Assembly (NCBI GenBank): GCA_023399275.1 | Contig: JAEWQH010000025.1 | Coordinates: 1 to 57,857 of the forward strand | Direction of reading: 5' to 3' | Source of the DNA: Bacillota bacterium | GTDB taxonomy: Bacteria; Bacillota; Clostridia; Christensenellales; CAG-138 | DNA: 57,857 nucleotides | Part shown: positions 33,816-43,057 of the stretch, piece by piece | Position numbering within the stretch: position 1 is the stretch's first letter | Layout: the number at the start of each line of letters is the position of its first letter | The notes under the pieces: model-generated | What the model saw: only the letters and a program-made list of their open reading frames with translations | Database searches by the model: none | Told to the model about the DNA's origin: nothing | Position numbers and translations under genes: made by a program

Positions 33816-34745
33816 ATGCCGATCAAAATTCCGGACGGACTTCCCGCGGGCGACCTGCTCGCGCAGGAGAACATCTTTGTCATGCCACAGCAGCGCGCGG
33901 CGCAACAGGACATACGCCCGCTGCGCATCGCGATTCTGAACCTTATGCCGACCAAGCAGACGACCGAGACGCAGATCCTGCGCCTGCTTGCCAACACGCC
34001 GCTGCAGGTGGAGGTGACGCTGCTGCGCACCGGCACCTACCAGAGCCAAAATATCTCGCAGGACTATCTGGATTCGTTTTACCGGACGTTTGACGACGTA
34101 AAGCAGGAGCATTTCGACGGGCTTGTGATCACGGGCGCGCCGGTGGAAAATCTGGATTTTCAGGACGTGCAATACTGGGATGAACTGGTGCGTCTCATGG
34201 ATTGGGCGGATCACAACGTCTACTCCACGCTCTACATCTGCTGGGCGGCGCAGGCGGCGCTGCATCACTTTTACGGCGTAGAGAAGCGGCCCCTGCCCAG
34301 GAAGATGTTTGGCATCTTTCCGCACGTGGTGCTGGATCGCTCTCACAAGCTGTTGCGCGGATTCGACGAGCAGTTCATGGCGCCGCACTCGCGGCATACG
34401 ACCATCTTCGTATCGGACGCGGCGAAGATACGCGATCTCGATATCCTCGCGACATCGCAAGAGGCCGGGTTGTATCTTGCAGCTTCGCACGACGGACGGC
34501 GCGTGTTCGTCACCGGACACAGCGAATACGACGCCAAGACGCTGGAGCTGGAGTACCGCCGCGACCAGGCGGCGGGCAAGCCCATCGAAATTCCGAAAAA
34601 TTATTATCCAAACGACGACGACACCCTGCCGCCGATGATCACCTGGCGCGCACACGGTTCGCTGCTGTTCTCCAACTGGCTGAACTACTTCGTCTATCAG
34701 GAGACGCCATACGACATCGACGCGATCTCTGCGCAGCACGAATAG
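33816..34745 (+). CDS. metAA: Homoserine O-acetyltransferase (MetA type)
   Basis: A 309-residue MetA-family acyltransferase for the first committed step of methionine synthesis. The catalytic Cys is in TLYICWAAQAAL, and the His/Glu pair is represented by the GHSEYD segment. At the position that sets acyl-CoA choice the sequence is GAPVE, with Glu where E. coli has Gly (GAPLG); Glu at this site is known to favour acetyl-CoA over succinyl-CoA. The ATG at 33816 has a weak AGCAGG site. The frame extends upstream but that part overlaps the possible leader ORF and is not conserved. Confidence 0.9.
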   Translation: MPIKIPDGLPAGDLLAQENIFVMPQQRAAQQDIRPLRIAILNLMPTKQTTETQILRLLANTPLQVEVTLLRTGTYQSQNISQDYLDSFYRTFDDVKQEHFDGLVITGAPVENLDFQDVQYWDELVRLMDWADHNVYSTLYICWAAQAALHHFYGVEKRPLPRKMFGIFPHVVLDRSHKLLRGFDEQFMAPHSRHTTIFVSDAAKIRDLDILATSQEAGLYLAASHDGRRVFVTGHSEYDAKTLELEYRRDQAAGKPIEIPKNYYPNDDDTLPPMITWRAHGSLLFSNWLNYFVYQETPYDIDAISAQHE

Positions 34746-34758
34746 CGCGCGCAAGGCA

Positions 34759-34808
34759 ACGGGGCTGCCCCAAAACGATTCCGACGAATCGCAGGCGGGC
34801 GGCCCCGT
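34759..34808. terminator. Long stem-loop between metA and the methyltransferase gene
   Basis: ACGGGGCTGCCC pairs with GGGCGGCCCCGT and encloses a smaller CGATTC/GAATCG hairpin. There is no T-run, so it may be a terminator, a transcript-stabilising structure or both. Confidence 0.45.
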
Positions 34809-34857
34809 GTATTGTGTTAAAATGGTGTAACAGATGCAACGAAGGGGGGAAACACGC

Positions 34858-36150
34858 ATGCCAAACCTGCCGGAGGCGTATCTGGTGCGCATGCGTGCGC
34901 AGCTGGGGACGCGCGGGTTTGCCGGCTATCTGGCCGCCATGGAAGCGCCGCCAAGGCGCGCCCTTCGCGTCAACCCGCTCAAGACCACCGCGGCGGATTT
35001 TCTCGCGCTGGCGGATTTTTCGCTCTCCCCCACAGGCGTCTTGCCGGAGAGCTTCTTCTTTGGAGACGATGTCGCCATCGGCCGCCATCCGCTGCACGCC
35101 GCGGGGCTGTGCTATGTACAGGAGCCTACGGCGCAGGCACCCGCCGCACTGACGCAGGCGGAGGCCGGTATGGCAGTGCTCGACCTGTGTGCCGCGCCGG
35201 GCGGAAAGGCGACGCAGCTCGCCGCCATGATGCAAAACACGGGCCTTCTCGTTGCCAATGAACCGGTGCGCAGCCGCGCGGAGATTCTTGCGGGCAACAT
35301 CGAGCGCCTGGGCATACAAAACGCGCTGGTCACCTGCATGCGGCCGGACGCTTTGGTCGCCTCGCTCGGCGCGTGCTTCGATGTGGTGCTGGTGGACGCC
35401 CCCTGCTCCGGCGAAGGGATGTTTCGCAAGGATGCGGCGGCGGTGCGCGCGTGGTCGCCGGAGCATGTGGCGGCTTGCGCCGCGCGGCAGGGGCAGATCC
35501 TCGAAAGCGCATCGCTGCTGCTCAAGGGCGGCGGTCGGCTTGTCTACGCCACCTGTACCTTTTCGCAGGAAGAAAACGAGGGGGTCATCGAACAATTTTT
35601 ATCCGCGCACCCGGATTTCTCGCTGATCGAAACCCACCGCATGTATCCGCATACGTCTCCCGGAGAGGGGCAGTTCATGGCGGCGCTCGTTCGCGCGAAG
35701 GGCGCGTCTGCGCATTCGATCCCCTTCGCCGCGCCCGCCGGCGAGCGCATACCCACGTTTGAGGCATTCTGGCGGGAGTCGTTTATCGCCGAGCCGCCGG
35801 AGGCGATGCGCTTGCCGGACGGCAGGGTGCTGCTCCCGCCCGCGCTGCTGCCGCAGGAACTGGGCGGCTTGCATATCATCCGCGCGGGCGTACTCGCAGG
35901 GGAGATCAAAAGCGGCCGTTTCACACCGGGCCACGCGCTCGCGCTGGCATACCCCGCCGGCGCGTTTCGCGCGGCGATGCCGCTGGAGGCAGGCGCGCAA
36001 ACGCGCTTTCTCGCAGGCGAGACCGTCGCATGCCGCCCCGCTCTTTCCGGTTGGTGCCCCGCAACGGTGCTCGGCCACCCGGTCGGCTGGGGAAAGGCGG
36101 TGGACGGAGTGCTCAAGAATCATATCCCGAAGGGCCTGCGGCTACGGTGA
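34858..36150 (+). CDS. rsmF: rRNA cytosine-C5 methyltransferase (RsmF-like)
   Basis: A 430-residue NOL1/NOP2/sun-family enzyme that methylates a cytosine in rRNA. The catalytic core has the SAM loop DLCAAPGGKATQ, motif IV DAPCSGEGMFRK and motif VI YATCTFSQEENE, the two Cys that act in catalysis and release. The C-terminal third is a PUA-like RNA-binding module typical of RsmF/YebU. AAGGGGGGA precedes the ATG at 34858. The exact target position is inferred from family only. Confidence 0.85.
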   Translation: MPNLPEAYLVRMRAQLGTRGFAGYLAAMEAPPRRALRVNPLKTTAADFLALADFSLSPTGVLPESFFFGDDVAIGRHPLHAAGLCYVQEPTAQAPAALTQAEAGMAVLDLCAAPGGKATQLAAMMQNTGLLVANEPVRSRAEILAGNIERLGIQNALVTCMRPDALVASLGACFDVVLVDAPCSGEGMFRKDAAAVRAWSPEHVAACAARQGQILESASLLLKGGGRLVYATCTFSQEENEGVIEQFLSAHPDFSLIETHRMYPHTSPGEGQFMAALVRAKGASAHSIPFAAPAGERIPTFEAFWRESFIAEPPEAMRLPDGRVLLPPALLPQELGGLHIIRAGVLAGEIKSGRFTPGHALALAYPAGAFRAAMPLEAGAQTRFLAGETVACRPALSGWCPATVLGHPVGWGKAVDGVLKNHIPKGLRLR

Positions 36151-36181
36151 CACCGGCGTGCTTTTCCCATATCGCAGTGCG

Positions 36182-37288
36182 TCAGCCGATATAGTACAGC
36201 GGGTTGTAGGGGATGCCGTCTATGATCAGCTCATAGTGCAAAACCGGCTTGCCGCCGTCCTCGTCCGCTGCCAGCTTGCCGACCGTATCGCCGAGAAACA
36301 CGCGCTGATTCATCTCCACCTGCACGTCGCTCAGGTGCGTCAGCCGCGAAACAAAGCCGTTTCCGTGGTCGATATCCACAACGAATCCATACGCCCCGCG
36401 CTCGCCGCAGTACACCACGACGCCCTCTCCCGGGGCAACGATGCTCGTGCCTGCGCTGTTGCTGATCTCCAGGCCGTAGTTCATCCGTCCATCCACATAG
36501 CCAAAGTAGTGCAGCACCTGCCCGCGCATCGGATAGGCAAGCTTGAGCTCGCCCTTGCTCTTGCCCTCCGCGCCCTCCAGGCGGCCGGGTGTGCCGGAGG
36601 TATCCGCCTTGGTATATGTGCCCGCGCGCACGATGGTGGCGCGCCCCTCGCGTAGCGTCCTGGTCTCGGGCAACCCCGTCTCCTGCAGCGCACCCGCGCG
36701 GTAGACCGCCTGCACGCTTGTCTGCGTGAGCGTTCCCGTGCCGAGTTGCGTAACGATGCGCGCGCCCTTCGGCAGCGCCGCCTCTTCGGTCTGCGTGACC
36801 TCCGGGCTGCCCTCGGCGGTCTCCGTGCGCAGCGTGACTACGAAAACGGGCACGAGCGCCGGATCGCCCGCCAGCAGCGCCAGCGCCTCGCCGGTCTCCA
36901 GCGGCTTGACAAGCGGGTCGCCCTGCGTCAGGATCAGCTCACAGTCAAACCGGGCGGAGACAAATGTCTCCCCCTCCGGTGCAACCGCGTTGCTGCTGAG
37001 GTATTCCCAGAGCATCTGCTTGGCCGCGAGCTCCGAGCGCAGCGTCATGACCGGCTTGCGGTCAACCAGCAACACCACGGTGTTTTGGTAGGTAACCGGC
37101 TCCTGCGTCGGCGCCGGGGATACCTCCACCGTCTCCATGTTGACCGGATCGGTCTGCACCTGTTCCATAATCACGAGGCCGGTCTGCGCTTTCGAGCGCG
37201 CTGCGCGCAGCGCGCCGACGGCGCCGAGCACCAGCATCACGCCCGCCGCCGTGAGTAAAAAGATGCGATTGAGCAGTTTTCTATCCAA
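36182..37288 (-). CDS. Membrane-anchored G5/M23-domain protein with degenerate peptidase site
   Basis: A 368-residue protein starting at a TTG (37288); no ATG or GTG is available between the spoIID-like stop and the hydrophobic anchor. Residues 9-30 form a membrane anchor, residues about 150-226 look like a G5 domain, and the last 110 residues form a LytM/M23 domain. The metal-site HxxxD reads NYGLE (N270, E274) and the HxH reads VLH (V349, H351); only H318 and H351 remain, so endopeptidase activity is doubtful. It follows a SpoIID-like gene, an arrangement seen for spoIID-spoIIQ in spore formers, so a binding role in engulfment or envelope assembly is inferred. True SpoIIQ lacks a G5 domain. 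Confidence 0.72.
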   Translation of the reverse strand: MDRKLLNRIFLLTAAGVMLVLGAVGALRAARSKAQTGLVIMEQVQTDPVNMETVEVSPAPTQEPVTYQNTVVLLVDRKPVMTLRSELAAKQMLWEYLSSNAVAPEGETFVSARFDCELILTQGDPLVKPLETGEALALLAGDPALVPVFVVTLRTETAEGSPEVTQTEEAALPKGARIVTQLGTGTLTQTSVQAVYRAGALQETGLPETRTLREGRATIVRAGTYTKADTSGTPGRLEGAEGKSKGELKLAYPMRGQVLHYFGYVDGRMNYGLEISNSAGTSIVAPGEGVVVYCGERGAYGFVVDIDHGNGFVSRLTHLSDVQVEMNQRVFLGDTVGKLAADEDGGKPVLHYELIIDGIPYNPLYYIG

Positions 37289-37334
37289 TGGAGTATTTCG
37301 TCTTCCTTTCGGCGCGGCGGCTGCCGCGCAGGGG

Positions 37335-40181
37335 TCAACCGAGCTTGATGTACGCCGCGGAGCAATAGCCCTTCGTACCCAGGTAATCGACATAGCACCA
37401 GCCGTTTACGACGGAGTAGACCGTAACGGTCGCCCCCTTGGACATGACCTGCAAAATCCGCGAGCTGCTGCTGGAGGTGGGCTGCGCGCGCAGGTTGAGA
37501 TTGCCGGTCACGACGCCGATGGTCGAATCCGCCTTCACCGTGCCGGTCATCGTTACATACTTTGCCAACGTATAGCCGGTGAGCTTGGCGGAGGGCACCT
37601 CGATCTGGTACCAACCGCCCATCGAGCCCATCACTTTCACGCTGGTGTTGCGCGCCATTCTGCCGAGGCTGTTGTAGCGCGTATCCGGCCCGCCGCGCAG
37701 CATCACGCCGCTGGCGTTGATGTAGCCTGCGCTGGAGGATGTGCCGGAACTGCTGGTGCTGCTCAGCTGCATGAGGCTGATGTACTTGGCGTAGACATAT
37801 CCCTCCAGGCCTGTGGCGCTCACGCGCACGCGATACCACGAGCCGGTCTTTTCATAGATATCGACGGCCGTGCTCTTCATCAGCCGGCCATAGCTTCTGG
37901 TAGAGGTGCTCGCCCCCGCGCGGATATTGACGCCGCCGGCGTTGAGCACGCCGGAAGCGGCGAACTCCGGCGCGAGCGTCGGCGCGGGCGTTGCCACCGG
38001 CGTACTCGTCGCGCCCTGCGCGGTCGGAATCGGCGTCGCATCCTGCTCTGTTGCGGTCGGCGTCGGCGTTGGCGTTGCGGCAGCGGCCGTCTGCGTCGCC
38101 GCCGGCGCCGGACTCGGGGACACGGCCGAAGTGTCCGCAACCGCCTGCGTGATGATCACGTAATCCTTGCTGATGAATCCGTCCTGCCCCGTGGACATGG
38201 CTTTGACCTTGTACCATCCGTCAACCATGCCATAGATGCCAAGCTGCGTATCCTGCGAAAGCCGGCCGACCGCCGCGTAGCTTGTAGCGGGCCCCGTGCG
38301 GTAATTCACCGCGCTTGCGGAGATCTTGCCCTGCGCGATCAGCGCCGAGCCGGTGAGCGTGATATAGTCGTGGCGGATATAGCCCGTCTTCCCGCTCGGG
38401 GCGGAGACGTAGTACCAATCCCCCGTCATGCCGAGCAGCGTCACCTGCGTATCGGCAGCGAGCTGCTCCACCACGCTGCCCGCCGTGGAGGCCTTGGAGC
38501 GTATGTTGACCGTTCCGCCGCTGACCTTCCCCGTAGAGGGAGCGGTCTGCACCGAGGCCGGCTGCGACTCTCCGACGCTTTCGGGAAATACGTACGCCAT
38601 GGTGCCGAGCGTCGCGCCCGGGTAGTAGAACGCGAGAATATCGCGATAGGTCATACCGATATTCGCCATGTACTGCGCGCCGCGCTGGCTCATGCCCACG
38701 CCGTGTCCATATCTGGCATGGTAGAGATACCAGCCGCCGTCCGTCGGCGCTGCATAGCAAATCTTGAGCACTTCGGAGCGAAACAGCCCCGCCGCAACCA
38801 ACTCGTCAAATGAAAAACTCACGCTCACCTGGCTCGTCTTCACCGTTTCGATGGCGGGCGTGGGCGACGGCGTCGGTTCAAACGCAGGCGTCGGGCTCGG
38901 CGTCGGCTCAAATGTAGGCGTCGGGCTCGGAGTTGGGTCCAATGTGGGCGTCGGGCTCGGCGTAACCCCGTCGGGCAGCGGTGTGGGCGACGGCGTCGGC
39001 GTCATGCCATCCGGTGTCGGACTCGGGGACGGCGTCGGGGATACCGTCGGCGTTGGAGAAGGCGTGGGGGCAAACGTGGGCGTCGGGCTTGGCGTCGGCT
39101 CAAACGTAGGCGTCGGCGTGGGGATCAGCGATTCGTTCAGGTAGGCGCGAATGGTCGCCGTCACGGTTACATTCAGGTGGTTGAGATCGTCCGCATATCC
39201 CGCCGTACCGGAGGACGTCACGCTGTCGATCGACTGCACACCGCCAAAATAGTGGTTTGCCGGAATCACGCCGCGCGCGGCGACCGCCGCCATGAGCCGC
39301 GCATCGAGAAACGCAAACGCCGCGGTCCCCATATCCGTTTCGCTGTAGATGCCGGAGATGAACACCTTCTCCACAGGGGTGGAGGGGTTCTGCAGGTCGT
39401 AGGGGTCCACGCCGTAGTTGTAGGCGCCGTCGTAGATCGGGCTTGTCCACCGGTCGGACGGGAGGATCATCCAGCCGCCGTTACTCGCAGCATAGTAGCA
39501 AAGAAGCGGCACGTTGTTGTAGTACAGCACGTCGCTCATGGTCGCATCCACAGCGTTGATCACATTTTGGCTTGTGGGGTCATAGCCTTTATACACCTGG
39601 TCATCTGCGGTATCCAAAATATCGTAGGAGCCGCTCTGGCGGATCTTGAGCAGCGCATACCCCTTTGCCGCAAGAGACTGCGCCTTGAGCGCCTCAAGCG
39701 GGAAGGTGTTGCTCATCTCATACCCGACGACCCCGTAGAGATAGTGCGACAGCGGCACGCGGTTGACCACCGTCAGCACGCCGCTGCTTGCGCCGATCTG
39801 CAGGTTGCCGAGGTAGTTTCGCGTGCCCGCCGCGGTCTTGATGGTGAGATACCCTGCCTCGCGTGAAAGATCCGTGCGCTCGATGGTGGCCCCGCTGCCC
39901 GAGTAGAGCAGCCCTTCGCTCGAGTGCGTGACGGTGACCGTGCTCCCGCTGGCCGAGAGCGTCAGCGTGCCGCCTGTAAACGTGCGCTGCGTCTGCGCGA
40001 GCGAATAGGTGCCCTGGACGGGGATGCTCATCGACTGGGCGCCCTGTGTCGAGAGCAGCACGCGGATATACTGCACGCCGGAGTCCGCCGGTGCGGAGGA
40101 AAGCGGAACGGCGAGCAAAAGCAGCGCCAGCGCAAGCGCAAACGCGAATCTTCTTCGAAAGCGGGTCGGTCGTTTCTTCAT
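37335..40181 (-). CDS. SpoIID-domain protein with repeat insertion and five SH3b domains
   Basis: A 948-residue secreted or membrane-anchored protein; start at 40181 with GGAGG. Residues 11-30 are a signal/anchor segment. SpoIID lytic transglycosylase motifs are VPLSHYLYGVVGYEM (catalytic Glu near 155), PLEALKAQSLAAKGYAL and, after a gap, YGHGVGMSQRGAQ (491-503) with the FYYPGATL end. Between the two halves sits a Pro/Thr/Ser repeat (residues 353-444). After residue 540 come five SH3b-type domains, each marked by a VNIR-, VNYR-, VMLR- or LNLR-like start. SpoIID trims peptidoglycan during engulfment; the length (usual SpoIID is about 340) suggests a cell-wall-bound variant. Confidence 0.82.
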   Translation of the reverse strand: MKKRPTRFRRRFAFALALALLLLAVPLSSAPADSGVQYIRVLLSTQGAQSMSIPVQGTYSLAQTQRTFTGGTLTLSASGSTVTVTHSSEGLLYSGSGATIERTDLSREAGYLTIKTAAGTRNYLGNLQIGASSGVLTVVNRVPLSHYLYGVVGYEMSNTFPLEALKAQSLAAKGYALLKIRQSGSYDILDTADDQVYKGYDPTSQNVINAVDATMSDVLYYNNVPLLCYYAASNGGWMILPSDRWTSPIYDGAYNYGVDPYDLQNPSTPVEKVFISGIYSETDMGTAAFAFLDARLMAAVAARGVIPANHYFGGVQSIDSVTSSGTAGYADDLNHLNVTVTATIRAYLNESLIPTPTPTFEPTPSPTPTFAPTPSPTPTVSPTPSPSPTPDGMTPTPSPTPLPDGVTPSPTPTLDPTPSPTPTFEPTPSPTPAFEPTPSPTPAIETVKTSQVSVSFSFDELVAAGLFRSEVLKICYAAPTDGGWYLYHARYGHGVGMSQRGAQYMANIGMTYRDILAFYYPGATLGTMAYVFPESVGESQPASVQTAPSTGKVSGGTVNIRSKASTAGSVVEQLAADTQVTLLGMTGDWYYVSAPSGKTGYIRHDYITLTGSALIAQGKISASAVNYRTGPATSYAAVGRLSQDTQLGIYGMVDGWYKVKAMSTGQDGFISKDYVIITQAVADTSAVSPSPAPAATQTAAAATPTPTPTATEQDATPIPTAQGATSTPVATPAPTLAPEFAASGVLNAGGVNIRAGASTSTRSYGRLMKSTAVDIYEKTGSWYRVRVSATGLEGYVYAKYISLMQLSSTSSSGTSSSAGYINASGVMLRGGPDTRYNSLGRMARNTSVKVMGSMGGWYQIEVPSAKLTGYTLAKYVTMTGTVKADSTIGVVTGNLNLRAQPTSSSSSRILQVMSKGATVTVYSVVNGWCYVDYLGTKGYCSAAYIKLG
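38850..39125. repeat. Coding minisatellite (30-bp units) in the SpoIID-like gene
   Basis: Imperfect head-to-tail units of about 30 bases encode TPSPTPTFEP-like decapeptides (residues 353-444). Unit variants include TVSP, DGMTP and AFEP forms. Expected to vary in copy number between strains. Confidence 0.8.
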
Positions 40182-40345
40182 AGAGCCTCCGAGATCAAAG
40201 TACGGGGAACGGGCATGTAACAATGCGTCCGTATCGTGATTGTATCGAATTACACGCGGATAATGCACCTGTTTTTGCGATTTTTCTCGGATTGTTCACT
40301 TTGCCGAAACAGCGCGGCTACACCCCTGCGCGCGCGGGCAACGTG

Positions 40346-41173
40346 CTAGATGCTCTCGCAGACGCGGGCAAACGACGCGCCGTCCAACCGGGGCAGCGCG
40401 GCCTCCGCCGCGGCTTTGTCCGCAAATACGCCAAAGACGGCGCTGCCGCTGCCGCTCATGCAGGCTGCCTTGGCTCCGGCGGCAAGCAGCCCCGCCTTCA
40501 GCCGGCCGATTTCAGGCACGAGCCCGACCGCCGGCTCCTCCAGCACGTTGTACAAAAGCGGGCAGAGCGCGTCGAGATCTCCATCGGAAAGCGCTTTGAG
40601 CGCGGCGCTCGTGTCGGGCATCGCACGCGGCAGCCGCAGCTGCGAGAAGAGCTTTTTGGTGGAGACGCCCTCTGCGGGCTTCGCCACGAGCAGGTGCAGC
40701 TTCATGCCGCGCACGGGCGTGAGCACCTCGCCGATGCCCTCGGCGCGCTGCGTGCCGCCGCGCAGGCAGAAGGGCACGTCCGCGCCGACCTTCGCCGCGA
40801 TCTCGATCAGCGTCTTTTCATCCACTTCGCCATAGAGCTCCTGCAGGGCGTTGAGCGCGGCGGCGGCGTCCGCGCTGCCGCCGCCAAGCCCCGCCTCGGC
40901 AGGGATGCGTTTGACCACGCGGATATGCGCGCCGCGCCCCGTGAGCGCGCGGTACCCTTCCGCCGCGCGGCGCAGCGTGTTGTCGTAGGGCAGCACCATG
41001 CCCGTAGCCGTCACCACAATGTCGCGCGCGCGCTCCACCGTGACGGTGTCGCACAGGTCTATGGTCTGCATGACGGAGTCGAGCGCGTGGTAGCCGTCCG
41101 CGCGCTTATACAGCACGCCGAGCGTGAGGTTGAGCTTTGCGTATGCGCGTTTGGTCGATCTGTCCATATGCAT
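40346..41173 (-). CDS. ispE: 4-diphosphocytidyl-2-C-methyl-D-erythritol kinase
   Basis: A 275-residue GHMP-family kinase of the non-mevalonate (MEP) isoprenoid pathway. N-terminal YAKLNLTLGVLYKRADGYH is the substrate loop typical of IspE, and PAEAGLGGGSADAAAAL is the GHMP ATP-binding loop. The start could be either of two close ATGs (41173 or 41167); both have weak ribosome sites. Neighbouring genes are not in the same pathway. Confidence 0.92.
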   Translation of the reverse strand: MHMDRSTKRAYAKLNLTLGVLYKRADGYHALDSVMQTIDLCDTVTVERARDIVVTATGMVLPYDNTLRRAAEGYRALTGRGAHIRVVKRIPAEAGLGGGSADAAAALNALQELYGEVDEKTLIEIAAKVGADVPFCLRGGTQRAEGIGEVLTPVRGMKLHLLVAKPAEGVSTKKLFSQLRLPRAMPDTSAALKALSDGDLDALCPLLYNVLEEPAVGLVPEIGRLKAGLLAAGAKAACMSGSGSAVFGVFADKAAAEAALPRLDGASFARVCESI

Positions 41174-41386
41174 CAGTATAGCAAATTCCGGCGCGCCGCT
41201 CCAGCGAAAGACGCAAACCCTCCGGCGGTGAATCCCTGTTGATTTGCCGCAGCGTATGCTATACTAGATATGCTTTACGGGCAGGGACACGCCACACCAT
41301 GTTGTCTTTGACAGCGTCGCGCAGGCGCGCGTCCCATATCGTTTTCACCGCCGGACGGCGGTTTGGGATGAAGGAGTATTTTCGTT

Positions 41387-42169
41387 ATGTTGTTTTCGCC
41401 GTTGTGCAGCGGCTCCTCCGGAAACGCTTCGTATCTGGAAGCGGGCGGCGTTCGCCTGATCGTCGACGCGGGCGTCACCGCAAAGCGCCTGGGTGAACTG
41501 ATGGCTATGGTCGACCTCTCGCCCGAGGGGTTGGATGCGATATTGATCACGCACGAGCACACCGACCACGTCAGCGGCATCGGCGTGCTCTCGCGCAAAT
41601 ATGATATCCCCGTCTACGCCGCGGCGGAATGCTGGGAGCATATGCCGAGGAGCATCGGCACGATCGCGGCCAAAAACGTCCGCGTGTTTGAACCGGATCG
41701 GGACTTCTACCTCAAGCAACTCTGCATACACCCTTTCTCCACGCCGCACGACGCGGCGCACGCGGTCGGATATACGTTTTCTCACGGCGGAAAAAAACTC
41801 TCCATCATGACGGACATCGGCCACGTCTCGAGCGGCATGATCGACGCGGTGGCAAACTCCGACCTCATCCTGCTGGAGGCCAACCACGACGTGGATATGC
41901 TCAAGGCGGGCAGCTACCCCTATCCGCTCAAGATGCGTATCCTCTCCGCGCAGGGGCACCTGTGCAACGAGGATGCGGGGCTGGTGCTGCAAAAGCTGCA
42001 CGCGCGCGGGATCAAAAACGCGATCCTCGGCCACCTCTCGGAGGAGAACAATACGCCGGAGCTCGCGCTGGTCACCGTGCAATCCGTGCTGGAGAGCGCG
42101 GGCCTGCTGGATAGCATGTTTGTCACCGTAGCCGACCGCTTCCGCCCCTGCGGGCTGTTTGAGCTATAG
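41387..42169 (+). CDS. MBL-fold metallohydrolase (YycJ/WalJ-like)
   Basis: A 260-residue metallo-beta-lactamase-fold protein: GSSGNASYLE near the start, then the metal motif ITHEHTDHVSG and later MTDIGHV, EANHD and LGHLSEEN. This pattern matches YycJ, a 5'-3' exonuclease-like protein linked to the WalRK cell-wall regulon and DNA repair in Firmicutes. walR/walK are not adjacent, but rlmH follows 28 bases downstream, as it does near yycJ in many Firmicutes. AAGGAG lies before the ATG. Confidence 0.85.
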   Translation: MLFSPLCSGSSGNASYLEAGGVRLIVDAGVTAKRLGELMAMVDLSPEGLDAILITHEHTDHVSGIGVLSRKYDIPVYAAAECWEHMPRSIGTIAAKNVRVFEPDRDFYLKQLCIHPFSTPHDAAHAVGYTFSHGGKKLSIMTDIGHVSSGMIDAVANSDLILLEANHDVDMLKAGSYPYPLKMRILSAQGHLCNEDAGLVLQKLHARGIKNAILGHLSEENNTPELALVTVQSVLESAGLLDSMFVTVADRFRPCGLFEL

Positions 42170-42197
42170 CATCCCTCGCGGGGAGGAAAGGCAGCGC

Positions 42198-42677
42198 ATG
42201 AAGATCAAGATCGCCTGCGTGGGGAAAGTGAAAGATGCGTTCTATCGGGAGGCCGTCGCGGAGTACGCCAAGCGGCTCTCACGCTTTTGCTCGCTCGAGA
42301 TCGCCCAGGTGGCGGATGAAAAAGCGCCGGAGACGCTCTCCCCCGCCGAGGAGACGCAGGTGATGGAGCGCGAGGGTGATCGGCTGCTTGGCCGCATCGC
42401 CCCGGGCGAGTTCGTCGCCTGCCTCGCAATCGACGGAAAGCGCTTCTCCTCGGAATCGTTCGCAGTCACGCTGCAGGCCGCGTTTGACCGCTCCTATGCC
42501 GGCGTCACGTTTGTCATAGGCGGCTCGCTGGGGCTTGCCCCCGCCGTACTGCGCCGCGCGGATCTGCTGCTGTCGGTCTCCGACATGACCCTGCCCCATG
42601 GGCTCTGCCGCGTGGTTCTGCTCGAGCAGGTCTACCGCGCGTTTAAGATCAACGCCCGCGAACCATATCACAAATAG
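42198..42677 (+). CDS. rlmH: 23S rRNA pseudouridine-1915 N3-methyltransferase
   Basis: A 159-residue SPOUT-family methyltransferase, the standard RlmH length. Conserved features are the N-terminal MKIKIACVGKVK, the SAM-knot FVIGGSLGLAPAVL and the C-terminal MTLPHGLCRVVLLEQVYRA. It modifies helix 69 of the large subunit. The ATG at 42198 has GGAGGAAAGG upstream. Confidence 0.95.
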   Translation: MKIKIACVGKVKDAFYREAVAEYAKRLSRFCSLEIAQVADEKAPETLSPAEETQVMEREGDRLLGRIAPGEFVACLAIDGKRFSSESFAVTLQAAFDRSYAGVTFVIGGSLGLAPAVLRRADLLLSVSDMTLPHGLCRVVLLEQVYRAFKINAREPYHK

Positions 42678-42742
42678 GCGGGCATCCTTCCGTCTCGGTA
42701 TCCGGTAAAATATCGTTATTTTTTGTATTACAGTTGAAACGT

Positions 42743-42920
42743 TTGACAACGCCGTTCTTGCAATATATAGTAGAAGCACAACCAAATAGCTGAATCCTTC
42801 GCAATCCGCGCGAAGGAGCGGGAGAACCAATCTTTGGGGTGAATCCGGCGGCTCGCCGGTAGGACAGCTTTTCGTCCGAACCCGTCAGCTAATCTCGTAA
42901 GCGTAGAAAGCCGGCGTTTT
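42743..42920 (+). ncRNA. Cyclic-di-AMP riboswitch (ydaO/yuaA class) with its promoter
   Basis: After a strong promoter (TTGACA at 42743, 17 bases, TATAGT at 42766) comes the ydaO-type aptamer: CGGGAGAACCAATCTTTGG then GGTGAAT, a variable stem (CCGGCGGCTCGCCGG), and the diagnostic GTCAGCTAATCTCGTAAGCG near 42884-42903. The consensus parts match the c-di-AMP riboswitch family closely. It lies upstream of an intrinsic terminator and dapB, so ligand binding would be expected to switch expression off. Confidence 0.88.
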
Positions 42921-42961
42921 TCAACCACCCCTGCCATTTGGAAAACCGATTTGTCCTTTTT

Positions 42962-42992
42962 GCGCTTGCGATCGTCCGTAAGCGCATTTTTT
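42962..42992 (+). terminator. Expression-platform terminator of the c-di-AMP riboswitch
   Basis: GCGCTTGCG, a 6-base loop, CGTAAGCGC (nine pairs) followed by six T residues, located 40 bases after the aptamer and 65 before the dapB start. Confidence 0.85.
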
Positions 42993-43057
42993 GTGCAGCG
43001 GCTGCCCCGCGCGGGCATCCGCCCCTCCTCGACCACCAAAAGAAAGGAGAAAAACGC

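Noticed and set aside
38850..39125. CRISPR array or non-coding satellite
   Set aside because: The repeats are in frame and encode a Pro/Thr/Ser linker inside the SpoIID-like protein, so a coding minisatellite explains them.
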